Shown here in pieces: positions 25,153 through 32,691 of a stretch of DNA of 46,271 bases. The notes under the pieces were generated by a model. That model did not search any database. It saw nothing but the letters and a program-made list of their open reading frames with translations, and was not told the origin of the DNA. A program made the position numbers and the translations under genes. Location: positions 1-46,271 of the forward strand of contig NZ_BKZV01000011.1 in the NCBI RefSeq assembly GCF_008974285.1. Direction: 5' to 3'. How positions within the stretch are numbered: the stretch's first letter is position 1; each line of letters opens with the position of its first letter. This DNA comes from Thermogemmatispora aurantia. Lineage in GTDB: Bacteria > Chloroflexota > Ktedonobacteria > Ktedonobacterales > Ktedonobacteraceae.

Positions 25153-26121
25153 ATGGCGTTACGATTTGGCCTATTGGTCCCCCAGGGCTGGCGCCTCGAC
25201 CTGGTAGGTATTGCCGATCCAATTGAGGCTTATGAGACGATGACGCGTGTGGCTCGTGAGGCCGAGGACCTGGGTTTTGATTCGATCTGGCTCTTTGACC
25301 ACTTCCATACGGTGCCGCAGCCGCTGCAGGAAGTGACCTTTGAATGCTGGACGAGCACAGCGGCCCTGGCACGCGATACGCGGCGGGTGCGTATCGGGCA
25401 GATGGTGACCTGCAGCGCCTATCGCAATCCGGCGCTCTTGGCGAAGATGGCGAGTACCGTTGATGTGCTCAGTCATGGACGGCTGGACTTTGGCATTGGG
25501 GCCGGCTGGTACGAGCATGAGTGGCGCGCCTATGGCTACGGTTTCCCAGAGGCTCCGGAGCGCCTGCGCATGTTACGTGAGGCCGTGCAGATTCTTCTGA
25601 AGATGTGGACTGAGGAGGAGGCCTATTTTGAGGGGCGCTATTATCAGGTGCATGGCGCCATTAATCAGCCCAAGGGGGTGCAGCAGCCGCATATTCCCTT
25701 GCTGATCGGTGGCGGGGGGGAGCAGGTGACCTTGAAGCTGGTGGCTCAGTATGCCGATGCCTGCAATGTCGGTCATCTCGATCCGGCGGGAATTGCCCAC
25801 AAATTCGCGGTGCTGCAGCAGCATTGCGAGGCTATTGGGAGGGATTATCAGACGATCAAGAGGACGGTGCTCTTTAATTGTGCTATTGCGGAGACCGATG
25901 AGGAGGCCATGCGCAAGGCTCAGCAGTCCTACATGGGGCGCAATGTACCGCCTGAGCAGCTGCGCGAGCGCGAGCTGGTGGGAAGTCCCGAGACGATCCG
26001 CCAGCGTTTGGCAGCCTACGAGGAGGTCGGGGCTCAGGAAGTGATTGTCTATCTCCCTGATGCGGCCCAGCTTGAATCGGTGCGCCTCTTTGCTCGTGAG
26101 TGCATGGCCAGGCTGCGCTGA
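25153..26121 (+). CDS. LLM-class (F420-type) oxidoreductase
   Basis: This 322-residue luciferase-like TIM-barrel protein has the family blocks RFGLLVPQGWRLDL, EDLGFDSIWLFDHFHTVPQ, RVRIGQMVTCSAYRNPALLA, STVDVLSHGRLDFGIGAGW, IPLLIGGGGEQVTLKLVAQY and VGSPETIRQRLAAYEEVGAQ. Such proteins reduce or oxidise small molecules with F420H2 or FMN. No proven substrate is readable from sequence. ATG 25153 follows AGGAGAG at 9 nt. The frame is open further upstream but without a start supported by a ribosome site. Confidence 0.88.
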   Translation: MALRFGLLVPQGWRLDLVGIADPIEAYETMTRVAREAEDLGFDSIWLFDHFHTVPQPLQEVTFECWTSTAALARDTRRVRIGQMVTCSAYRNPALLAKMASTVDVLSHGRLDFGIGAGWYEHEWRAYGYGFPEAPERLRMLREAVQILLKMWTEEEAYFEGRYYQVHGAINQPKGVQQPHIPLLIGGGGEQVTLKLVAQYADACNVGHLDPAGIAHKFAVLQQHCEAIGRDYQTIKRTVLFNCAIAETDEEAMRKAQQSYMGRNVPPEQLRERELVGSPETIRQRLAAYEEVGAQEVIVYLPDAAQLESVRLFARECMARLR

Positions 26122-26164
26122 GAAAGTGTCTCCGTAGGGGCGGACATGGGCGCTATGCCTGCTG

Positions 26165-26170
26165 TATACT
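26165..26170 (+). promoter_or_regulatory. Possible -10 of the GS-like gene
   Basis: TATACT lies 106 nt before the ATG; GGACAT 17 nt upstream is a weak -35. Only 154 nt separate the LLM stop and this gene, so read-through is also possible. Confidence 0.35.
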
Positions 26171-26275
26171 AGCAGCAGCAGAGCAGGCACGAGCTGACGG
26201 AGCGGAGGCTCTCTCGATGGGCCTCCCGTTCCGCTCAGTGGCGAGCTGTGTTCAGAACCAGCAAGGAGGGTCCCT

Positions 26276-27637
26276 ATGGATATCAGCGATGTGGTGCGTC
26301 AGGCGCGGGCGGCCAATGTGCGTCTGGTGCGTTTCCTCTATTGTGATAATGGGGGGATCATCCGGGGCAAGGCGACGCATGTGGAGAAGCTGGCGACGCG
26401 CATGCGCGAAGGCATCGGGCAGACCCTGGCGATGCAGGCTTTCACGTCGGTCGAGACCCTGGCGGCAGTCGAGGGGATGGGGCCGGTGGGAGAGTTTCGC
26501 CTGATTCCTGATCCGCAGACCTTTGTGGTGCTGCCCTATGTTCCGGCCAGCGCCAGCATGCTGTGCGACTTGGTGCGTCTGGATGGCCAGCCCTGGGAAG
26601 CCTGTCCGCGCACCTTTCTGAAGCGGATGGTGGCGCGCCTGGCTGAGCAGGGCATGCGGGCCGAAGCGGCCATCGAGCATGAGTTTTATCTGGCGCGTGA
26701 CGTGGGAGGCCGCTTTGTGCCGGCGGACCAGAGCCTCTGCTACAGTAGCATCGGCCTGGATGAGCAAGCAGAGGTGATCGATGCCATTCTTGCCGCGCTG
26801 GAGGCGGTCGGGCTCTCGGTGGAGCTGTTTCATACGGAGCTGGGACCGGCCCAGCAGGAGCTGTCGATTCGCCATGCCGAGGCCTTGACGGCGGCTGATC
26901 ACGTTTGCCTGGTGCGTGAGGTTGTGCGTGGGACGGCGCGTCACTATGGCCTCTATGCAACCTTTGCCCCCAAGCCGTTTCTGGATCAGGCCGGCAGCGG
27001 CGCCCACATTCACTTCAGTCTGTGGGGAGCTGAGGGTAGTCCCCAGGCAGGCAAGAATCTCTTCTATGATCCGCAGCAGCGTGGTGGCCTGAGTCAGACA
27101 GGCAAATATTTCATCGGTGGGGTGCTCCGTCACTTGCCGGCGCTGGTGGCGCTGACCTGTGGCAGCCCCAACTCGTATAGCCGCTTGCTGCCGCACTTCT
27201 GGAGTTCGGCGTATACGGCCTGGGGCTACGATAACCGTGAGGGAGCGATTCGCGTGCCGTCGCCTTTCTGGGGGCGGGAGGCCGAATCGATCAATCTGGA
27301 GCTGAAGCCCTCTGATCATAGTGGCAATCCCTATCTGGCGCTGGGGGCTTTGATCGCTGCAGGTCTGGATGGCATCCAGCAGCAGATCGATCCGGGGGAG
27401 CCGGTCGAGGTTGATCCGGGCAACCTCAGCGATGAGGAACGTGAGCGGCGGGGCATTCGTCGGCTGCCAACGACGCTGGACGAGGCCCTGGATGAGTTGG
27501 AGCGCGATACGGTTCTGCTGGAGGCCCTGGGGCCGTTGCTGGCACGCTCCTATGTGGCCGTTAAACGGGCAGAGGCCGAGTTCTTCCGCGAGAAGACACC
27601 AGAGGAGGTGGCCAGTCAGCATTGCTATAAGTACTAG
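26276..27637 (+). CDS. Glutamine synthetase-family ligase (GSI-like)
   Basis: This 453-residue protein has a GS beta-grasp N-domain (VRFLYCDNGGIIRGKATH) and catalytic barrel motifs: AAIEHEFYLARD, ATFAPKPFLDQAGSGAHIHF, WSSAYTAWGYDNREGAIRV and ELKPSDHSGNPYLALGALIA. The usual adenylylation tyrosine loop of GlnA was not found. Members of this subgroup often join glutamate to amines (gamma-glutamylpolyamine or ethanolamine synthetases) rather than to ammonia. ATG 26276 follows AAGGAGG at 6 nt. An aldehyde dehydrogenase and an amidohydrolase lie 5-9 kb downstream, which would suit amine catabolism. The exact substrate is not decidable. Confidence 0.85.
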   Translation: MDISDVVRQARAANVRLVRFLYCDNGGIIRGKATHVEKLATRMREGIGQTLAMQAFTSVETLAAVEGMGPVGEFRLIPDPQTFVVLPYVPASASMLCDLVRLDGQPWEACPRTFLKRMVARLAEQGMRAEAAIEHEFYLARDVGGRFVPADQSLCYSSIGLDEQAEVIDAILAALEAVGLSVELFHTELGPAQQELSIRHAEALTAADHVCLVREVVRGTARHYGLYATFAPKPFLDQAGSGAHIHFSLWGAEGSPQAGKNLFYDPQQRGGLSQTGKYFIGGVLRHLPALVALTCGSPNSYSRLLPHFWSSAYTAWGYDNREGAIRVPSPFWGREAESINLELKPSDHSGNPYLALGALIAAGLDGIQQQIDPGEPVEVDPGNLSDEERERRGIRRLPTTLDEALDELERDTVLLEALGPLLARSYVAVKRAEAEFFREKTPEEVASQHCYKY

Positions 27638-27765
27638 CCACTAGCCGAAAGTACTGGGGGTGGCAGATGGGTAGAGGAGCGCTGGAGGGCCGCCTGTCCG
27701 TGGAGGGCTGCGGTGACTGAAGCTGGCCCGCCCTGGCTGCAAGAAGGCGATAGCCTGCGCTGGGA

Positions 27766-27774
27766 TGATACAAT
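27766..27774 (+). promoter_or_regulatory. Extended -10 promoter of murA
   Basis: TGATACAAT is an extended -10; the -35 is weak. It gives a leader of about 100 nt that carries a hairpin. Confidence 0.5.
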
Positions 27775-27843
27775 AATGTGCAGGCTGTCGCATTTTTCTG
27801 CCTCTGTTAAGCTGTTACAAGAACATGTGCAGGGAAGAATGAT

Positions 27844-27864
27844 CTGAGAATGCTCAATTCTCAG
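27844..27864 (+). promoter_or_regulatory. Hairpin in the murA leader
   Basis: CTGAGAAT-GCTCA-ATTCTCAG is a perfect 8-bp dyad with a 5-nt loop. It ends 20 nt before the preferred murA ATG and covers the region just before the weak GGAAG ribosome site, so it could control translation or bind a protein. Confidence 0.5.
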
Positions 27865-27884
27865 CGGAAGTGTGTGCTACTACG

Positions 27885-29270
27885 ATGATGATGTCTATGC
27901 CCAACGCTTTAGGAACACCACAGCAGACGACTTACGCCTATCGCATTGAGGGCGGTTATCCCGTCGTGGGCGAAATTACCTGTCTGGGCGCCAAGAACTT
28001 TGCGACGAAGGCGATGGTGGCGGCCCTGCTAGGAGAGACGCCAACAGTACTCACCAATGTACCGCCTATTGGCGATGTCCAGATCACAGCTGAGATGCTG
28101 ATGGGTATCGGGGCACGGGTGGAACAGCTCGATGAAACGACGCTGCTCATCGATCCGACAACGGTCCATTCTTCGACGGTGCCCCTGGCTCAATCCGGCA
28201 GCAACCGGGCGCCGATCTTGCTGCTGGGAGCCTTGCTGCACCGGTTCGAGCGGGTCTCGGTGCCGGTTGTAGGCGGCTGCCAGATTGGGGCGCGCAAGGT
28301 GGATTTTCATCTCGATGCCATTCAGCGTTTTGGAGGGCTGGTCGAGGAGACGCCCGAGGGCTACGTGGCGCAGCGCGTGCAGCCGTTGCGGGGGACCCAT
28401 ATCCATCTGCCCTATCCGAGTGTGGGGGCGACCGAGACTTGCCTTTTCTTGAGTGTACTGGCTGAGGGGCGAACGCTGATTTCGAACGCGGCGATCGAGC
28501 CGGAGATCTTTGAGCTGATTACCATGCTCCGCTCGATGGGGGCGATTATCTTCACCTCCCCGGGTCGAGATATTCGGGTGGAGGGGGTTAAGCGTCTGAC
28601 GGGAACGCGTATGACAGTGCTGGGCGACCGCATCGAGGCGGCTTCTTGGGCTTCGCTGGCCTGCGCCTCCGATGGCGATGTGACGGTGCATGGGATTCGC
28701 CCGGATAGCCTCGGCAATTTTCTCTCCTATTACCAGCAGGTGGGTGGCGGCTTCGAATTTGTCGACGCCAACAGTATCCGCTTTTTCCGCCGGCGCAAGC
28801 TCAGTCCAGCGATCATCGAGACCGATGTCTATCCGGGCTTCTCGACGGACTGGCAGCAGCCTTTTGCCGTACTGCTGACGCAGGCCGATGGCATCTCGAT
28901 TATTCACGAGACCGTCTATGAGAAGCGCTTTGGCTATCTTAAGGCGCTCAATCGGCTGGGGGCACGGACGCAGCTGACGACGCATTGTTTGGGCAGCGTG
29001 CCGTGTCGCTATCGCGATATGAATTATGAGCATAGTGCCATTATTATTGGCCCGACGCCCTTTACGGCGGTCGATGAGGAGATTGTCATTCCCGACCTGC
29101 GCGCTGGCCTGGCCTATGTGATCGCGGCGGCTATTGCACGCGGCACCTCGGTCATTACAGGAATCCATTTCCTGGAGCGGGGCTACGGGAATATTGTGCC
29201 GCGACTGGCGGCCATGAATCTGAAGATTGAGCGGATTCCTTATCGGATGCCGGCGGTGGCAGAGGCATGA
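27885..29270 (+). CDS. murA: UDP-N-acetylglucosamine enolpyruvyl transferase MurA
   Basis: This enzyme of about 461 residues transfers enolpyruvate from PEP to UDP-GlcNAc, the first committed step of peptidoglycan synthesis. N-terminal YRIEGGYPVVGEITCLGAKN is the family start. The catalytic Cys lies in VGGCQIGARKVDFHL, so the enzyme should be fosfomycin-sensitive. ETDVYPGFSTDWQQPFAVLL and IPDLRAGLAYVIAAAIA are the standard C-terminal motifs. The start is unsure: three ATGs run from 27885, and a GTG at 27870 abuts GGAAG. It is monocistronic, with promoter, leader hairpin and strong terminator. Confidence 0.9.
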   Translation: MMMSMPNALGTPQQTTYAYRIEGGYPVVGEITCLGAKNFATKAMVAALLGETPTVLTNVPPIGDVQITAEMLMGIGARVEQLDETTLLIDPTTVHSSTVPLAQSGSNRAPILLLGALLHRFERVSVPVVGGCQIGARKVDFHLDAIQRFGGLVEETPEGYVAQRVQPLRGTHIHLPYPSVGATETCLFLSVLAEGRTLISNAAIEPEIFELITMLRSMGAIIFTSPGRDIRVEGVKRLTGTRMTVLGDRIEAASWASLACASDGDVTVHGIRPDSLGNFLSYYQQVGGGFEFVDANSIRFFRRRKLSPAIIETDVYPGFSTDWQQPFAVLLTQADGISIIHETVYEKRFGYLKALNRLGARTQLTTHCLGSVPCRYRDMNYEHSAIIIGPTPFTAVDEEIVIPDLRAGLAYVIAAAIARGTSVITGIHFLERGYGNIVPRLAAMNLKIERIPYRMPAVAEA

Positions 29271-29284
29271 GCTGGAAGGCCGGG

Positions 29285-29331
29285 CCCGGTACAGAGCCGC
29301 CTGCCCCTCGAAAGAGGCAGGCGCTACCGGG
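29285..29331 (+). terminator. Compound terminator hairpin after murA
   Basis: Outer arms CCCGGTA/TACCGGG and inner arms GCCTGCC/GGCAGGC are both perfect 7-mers. They nest into one long stem-loop 15 nt after the murA stop. No U-tract follows. Confidence 0.7.
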
Positions 29332-29359
29332 ATAAGACTTCGCTTGGGCCGCAAGCTGA

Positions 29360-29385
29360 CCTGGGTTGGGCATGCTCGACCCAGG
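29360..29385. terminator. Second hairpin between convergent genes
   Basis: CCTGGGT/ACCCAGG, 7 bp with a 12-nt loop, lies between murA and the convergent YtxH-like gene (stop 29432) and may end the latter's transcript. Confidence 0.45.
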
Positions 29386-29431
29386 TGCAGATGCGGCGCT
29401 GCCGGACCGACTCCAGAACGATCAGGTTGGG

Positions 29432-29755
29432 CTAACTTGGATTGGATGGTTTGAGGGAGCGTGCGGTCTCGCTGACATCCTGCGCCGACTTCTGGGCCAG
29501 ACTGCCCAGTTCCTCGGCAGTGTCGCGCACGCGCGTGGCGGCCTGGCGCGCGTATTCCTTGACGTTGCCAGCGGTCTGCGAAACGCGGCTAGAGACCTGC
29601 TGCATGTATTCGTTCAGTTGCTCGTTGTCGGGGAGATAGCCGCGCAACTGCTGCAGCCGCTCGCCGAGTAGGCGGCGCATCTCTTCGCCGCGCATAGGAG
29701 CAATCAACAGGCCGATACCAACGCCGACCAGGACTCCTCGAAAGAAGTTGTTCAT
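29432..29755 (-). CDS. YtxH-like small membrane protein
   Basis: This 107-residue protein has an N-terminal glycine-rich membrane segment (FFRGVLVGVGIGLLIAPM) followed directly by RGEEMRRLLGERL, the YtxH hallmark. A long amphipathic/coiled-coil tail follows (YMQQVSSRVSQTAGNVKEY, AATRVRDTAEELG). Family members are stress-related envelope proteins without known activity. ATG 29755 follows AAGGAGG; a frame extension to 29803 lacks a ribosome site. It is downstream of coiA on the same strand (131-nt gap). Confidence 0.78.
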   Translation of the reverse strand: MNNFFRGVLVGVGIGLLIAPMRGEEMRRLLGERLQQLRGYLPDNEQLNEYMQQVSSRVSQTAGNVKEYARQAATRVRDTAEELGSLAQKSAQDVSETARSLKPSNPS

Positions 29756-29886
29756 CCTGCCCTCCTTCCTTCCTGCCAGATAGAGAAGGCGTGGCCAGTC
29801 CAAACCGGGCCATCACTGCTGATGGGCACGACTGTCCGACTGCTGCCTTTCTTCTCTGTCAACACGCCTGAGTATGGCAAACGGTT

Positions 29887-31008
29887 TCAACGGTGAGTTT
29901 GGGCGAGCGTTACTAACATTTCGATGTAGCGGACGAAGGCAGCGTAAGGTCCGACGAAAGGGATCTCCTGCGTCACTTCACGCAAGCGGGCGGGCGGAAA
30001 ACCCTGCCTGGCCAGCTGTCTCAGCCAGGAACAGGCGCGAGCGACGCGCTGGCGGTCCGCCTCTCGCACCGGCTGCTCAGGGGTGCCGCGTCCATAGTTA
30101 TAGCGACGCAGCAGGTCGGGATCGCTGCGATAGGCCCGCAGCAGGGGACGTAGCACGCGCTGGATCATCTCAGCACTAACTGTATTATAGAGATAAGCTG
30201 CAAGAAGATCCTCATCAACGCTGTCGGCAAAGGTCATCAGATGGCGGAGACGCAGGCGACGCTCGTGCTCGAGGCGCAGCGGGTGATTGATCGTGCCCTC
30301 TTCATTGAGGCGCAACTCGCCCAGGGTGGTGCTTAAGGTCATGCCGTAGCCCAGGCGCCCGACCCAGCCGCCGGTGCTCAGGCTGGGGGCCTGGGCGGAG
30401 CTGGGCCTCTCCTCCTGCCATGCCTGCAGAGCCTGGGCGCTCAGGGGCCAGCGCAGCCAGGCGCGGGCGGGAGTAAGCAGGGGATCGAGAAAGACGAGGG
30501 TGCCGCTGACCTCAAGAATGGCCTCTTGAAAAGCCTCTTGCTTGTCGCGCCGATTGCTGCCGATGATCCAGAGATCGGTGATGCCGGCCTGCTGATAGGC
30601 CAGGTGGCGGCGCTGCCACTCTTCGAGTTCCAGCGGAGCGCACTGGAACTCAACGGCCAGCTGGCGGCCATCGGCATGTTTCACGAAGACGTCGGCGATG
30701 CGATTCGGCTCAGGGAGCCGTTCCTCCAGGGTGACGCGAGCGGCGGGAAATTGCTGGCTCAGCCAGGCGGCCAGCGTAGCCTTGCCGCGCATGTGCCGCT
30801 CCGATTCTTCTTCGGTGCTCCAGGGGCATTCTCCTTTGCGATGAGCGAAATGGAGCTGGGTCCGTCGTGCTGGTCCGCCGCGTAGATGCAGCACGGCGCG
30901 GCAGTTGGGACAGAACAGCTGGCGCTGCTGCGACCATTCCTGCAGCTGACTCAAGGCCCGCTCATCGGCTACCACGGGCTGACCGTCTGGTCCGTAAGCA
31001 ACGAGCAT
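29887..31008 (-). CDS. CoiA-like competence/nuclease-domain protein
   Basis: This 373-residue protein resembles competence protein CoiA. The N-terminal part has a zinc-like pair and histidine cluster: LFCPNCRAVLHLRGG and LHFAHRKGEC. The nuclease-like core is EPNRIADVFVKHADGRQLAV, EFQCAPLELEEWQRRHLAYQ, GITDLWIIGSNR, with the D..E.Q pattern of restriction-type endonucleases. CoiA is needed for recombination of incoming DNA in streptococci; the role elsewhere is unclear. ATG 31008 follows GGGGAGG at 9 nt; an ATG at 31017 touches that site. No other competence gene is in the window. Confidence 0.8.
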   Translation of the reverse strand: MLVAYGPDGQPVVADERALSQLQEWSQQRQLFCPNCRAVLHLRGGPARRTQLHFAHRKGECPWSTEEESERHMRGKATLAAWLSQQFPAARVTLEERLPEPNRIADVFVKHADGRQLAVEFQCAPLELEEWQRRHLAYQQAGITDLWIIGSNRRDKQEAFQEAILEVSGTLVFLDPLLTPARAWLRWPLSAQALQAWQEERPSSAQAPSLSTGGWVGRLGYGMTLSTTLGELRLNEEGTINHPLRLEHERRLRLRHLMTFADSVDEDLLAAYLYNTVSAEMIQRVLRPLLRAYRSDPDLLRRYNYGRGTPEQPVREADRQRVARACSWLRQLARQGFPPARLREVTQEIPFVGPYAAFVRYIEMLVTLAQTHR

Positions 31009-31331
31009 GGTCCGCATCCTCCCCTCAGTGAGACAAGACCTGACCCTGGTGCAGGGAGAGACAGACGAATGCTCTCCCTCCTCCTGATTCTATTCTGCTG
31101 CGCTGGCGCTGGGGAGGTGATAAGCTGCGTCCTTCTCAACCGGTCCGGCTGCCGCGGGTGGGCGGGCGCTTGACGGATAGCTCTGCTTATGGCTTGCGCC
31201 GGGGGCGGGAACGTGGTAGCCTATGAGCACAGCCCCCGGTCGTGCTGGCTGGGCGGGGCGCCCTGGTGGCGGGAGACTGGGCTGAACGAAGAAGATTGTT
31301 GCTCTGTTATTTGAGGAGGATTAGCTCAACC
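31009..31331. other. Divergent gap between coiA and argF
   Basis: The 323-nt gap must hold promoters for both genes. A TTGACG (31171) with no good -10 at 16-18 nt, and TAGAAT on the minus strand (about 31083), are the only hints. I see no ARG-box-like palindrome and no gene. Confidence 0.4.
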
Positions 31332-32348
31332 GTGGCCTGCAATTTGAGCAAGCGGCACTTGCTAAAATTGGAGGACCTCAGCGCTGAGGAGATTCGCGCC
31401 CTGTTGGCGCTGGCCAGCCGTCTGAAGGCGGCCAAGTCTGCCGGGAAGGAAGAGCAGTACTTGCGCGGCAAGAATATTGTCCTGCTGTTCGAACAGGACT
31501 CGACGCGCACGCGCACGAGCTTTGAAGTGGCGGCCTTTGATCAGGGGGCCCATGTCACCTATATTGGCCCCAGTGGCTCACATGTCGGGCAGAAGGAGAG
31601 CATTAAGGATACGGCGCGTGTGCTGGGGCGGCTCTACGATGGCATCGCCTACCGTGGTCCAGCTCAGGAGACGGTCGAGGAGCTGGCCCGCTATGCCGGG
31701 GTGCCGGTCTGGAATGCCATGACTGCCCACTCGCATCCGACGCAAGTTCTGGCCGATCTGCTCACGATGCAGGAGCATGTGGCGAAGCCGCTGGAGGCGG
31801 TGAGCTTCTGCTTTGTGGGGAATGTGAGCTATAACATGGCCGATACGCTGCTGGTGGGCGGGGCCTTGATGGGGATGGATGTCCGCCTGGCTGGTCCGCG
31901 CCAGCTCTGGCCCAGTGAGACGCGCCTGCAGGAGGTGCAGGCCCTGGCGGCCACCAGTGGCGCCCGCCTCACGGTGACCGAGGATGTCGCCGAGGCTGTG
32001 CGTGGCTGCGACGTCATCTACACTGATGTCTGGGTGTCGATGGGTGAGGACCCGGCCCTGTGGGGGGAGCGCATCCAGCTCCTCGCGCCCTATCAAGTGA
32101 CGTCCCAGCTCATGGCCCTTACCCACAACCCGCAGGTCCTCTTTATGCATTGTCTGCCAGCTCTCCACAATACTGAGACGGGTCTGGGCCGCTCGATCGC
32201 GGCGCGCTATGGCTTGGAGGCTCTGGAGGTCACCGACGAGGTCTTTGAGTCGCCAGCCTCCATTGTCTTCGAGCAGTCCGAAAATCGCATGCACACTATC
32301 AAAGCCCTGATGGTGGCCACCCTGGCAGCCCTATCGCTCGATAGTTAG
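31332..32348 (+). CDS. argF: Ornithine carbamoyltransferase ArgF
   Basis: This 338-residue enzyme makes citrulline from ornithine and carbamoyl phosphate. The carbamoyl phosphate motif is FEQDSTRTRTSFEVAAFD (S57-T-R-T-R61). HSHPTQVLADLLTMQEH and the ornithine/catalytic motif FMHCLPALHNTETG are present. GTG 31332 is chosen because GAGGAGG lies 12 nt upstream and the protein then has normal length; the frame is open further up without signals. No other arginine gene is adjacent. A strong hairpin follows 3 nt after the stop. Confidence 0.93.
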   Translation: MACNLSKRHLLKLEDLSAEEIRALLALASRLKAAKSAGKEEQYLRGKNIVLLFEQDSTRTRTSFEVAAFDQGAHVTYIGPSGSHVGQKESIKDTARVLGRLYDGIAYRGPAQETVEELARYAGVPVWNAMTAHSHPTQVLADLLTMQEHVAKPLEAVSFCFVGNVSYNMADTLLVGGALMGMDVRLAGPRQLWPSETRLQEVQALAATSGARLTVTEDVAEAVRGCDVIYTDVWVSMGEDPALWGERIQLLAPYQVTSQLMALTHNPQVLFMHCLPALHNTETGLGRSIAARYGLEALEVTDEVFESPASIVFEQSENRMHTIKALMVATLAALSLDS

Positions 32349-32351
32349 CTG

Positions 32352-32377
32352 GCGGGCGCTCGCTTCTGAGCGCCCGC
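32352..32377 (+). terminator. Terminator hairpin after argF
   Basis: GCGGGCGCTC/GAGCGCCCGC is a perfect 10-bp stem with a 6-nt loop. It is followed by a C/T-rich tract (cccttccccccctcc), not pure T. Confidence 0.75.
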
Positions 32378-32438
32378 TGACCCTTCCCCCCCTCCTTCTC
32401 ATCTGCTGGCTCGCCGCCATTCTTCTCGCCGGCCACCC

Positions 32439-32466
32439 TTGACTTTCTTCGCATTTTGCTTATACT
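32439..32466 (+). promoter_or_regulatory. Promoter of the aldehyde dehydrogenase gene
   Basis: -35 TTGACT, 16-nt spacer, -10 TATACT. The leader to the ATG is about 220 nt and holds no convincing gene. The operator-like repeats below overlap the -10 and start site. Confidence 0.7.
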
Positions 32467-32485
32467 CAATTATTGAGTACTCAAT
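32464..32485. promoter_or_regulatory. Overlapping palindromes with three ACTCAAT half-sites
   Basis: Three 7-bp half-sites run side by side: ACTCAAT (32464), ATTGAGT (32472), ACTCAAT (32479). They make ACTCAAT-T-ATTGAGT and the 14-bp perfect palindrome ATTGAGTACTCAAT. They begin inside the -10, where a bound regulator would block transcription. The regulator gene is not obvious nearby. Confidence 0.65.
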
Positions 32486-32691
32486 CGATGAGCAAGATAC
32501 TGCCGCCCACTTCGCGCTTCGTCGTCACGGCAGTCTTCACCAGCAGAGCGAGTTTCAGCGTGGTTAACGCTCATCGCATTGGGACTCTTCTTTTGTGTGG
32601 CGTTTTTTGGGGACGGCCCTGAAGAACGGGCTGTGTGCAAGGCGTTACGGACGGCGCGGTCAACCAGCAGCAATGAAGAAGGAGAACGATC

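Noticed and set aside
26252..27622. 456-codon minus-strand frame opposite the GS-like gene
   Set aside because: It mirrors a clear glutamine-synthetase gene; the His/Arg/Gln-rich composition is typical of antisense frames in GC-rich DNA.
28029..29354. 441-codon minus-strand frame opposite murA
   Set aside because: It is a shadow frame; murA has all family motifs on the plus strand.
32488..32622. 44-codon frame (MSKILPPTSR...) in the aldehyde dehydrogenase leader
   Set aside because: The ATG is about 15 nt after the predicted transcription start with no ribosome site, and the sequence has no recognisable features.
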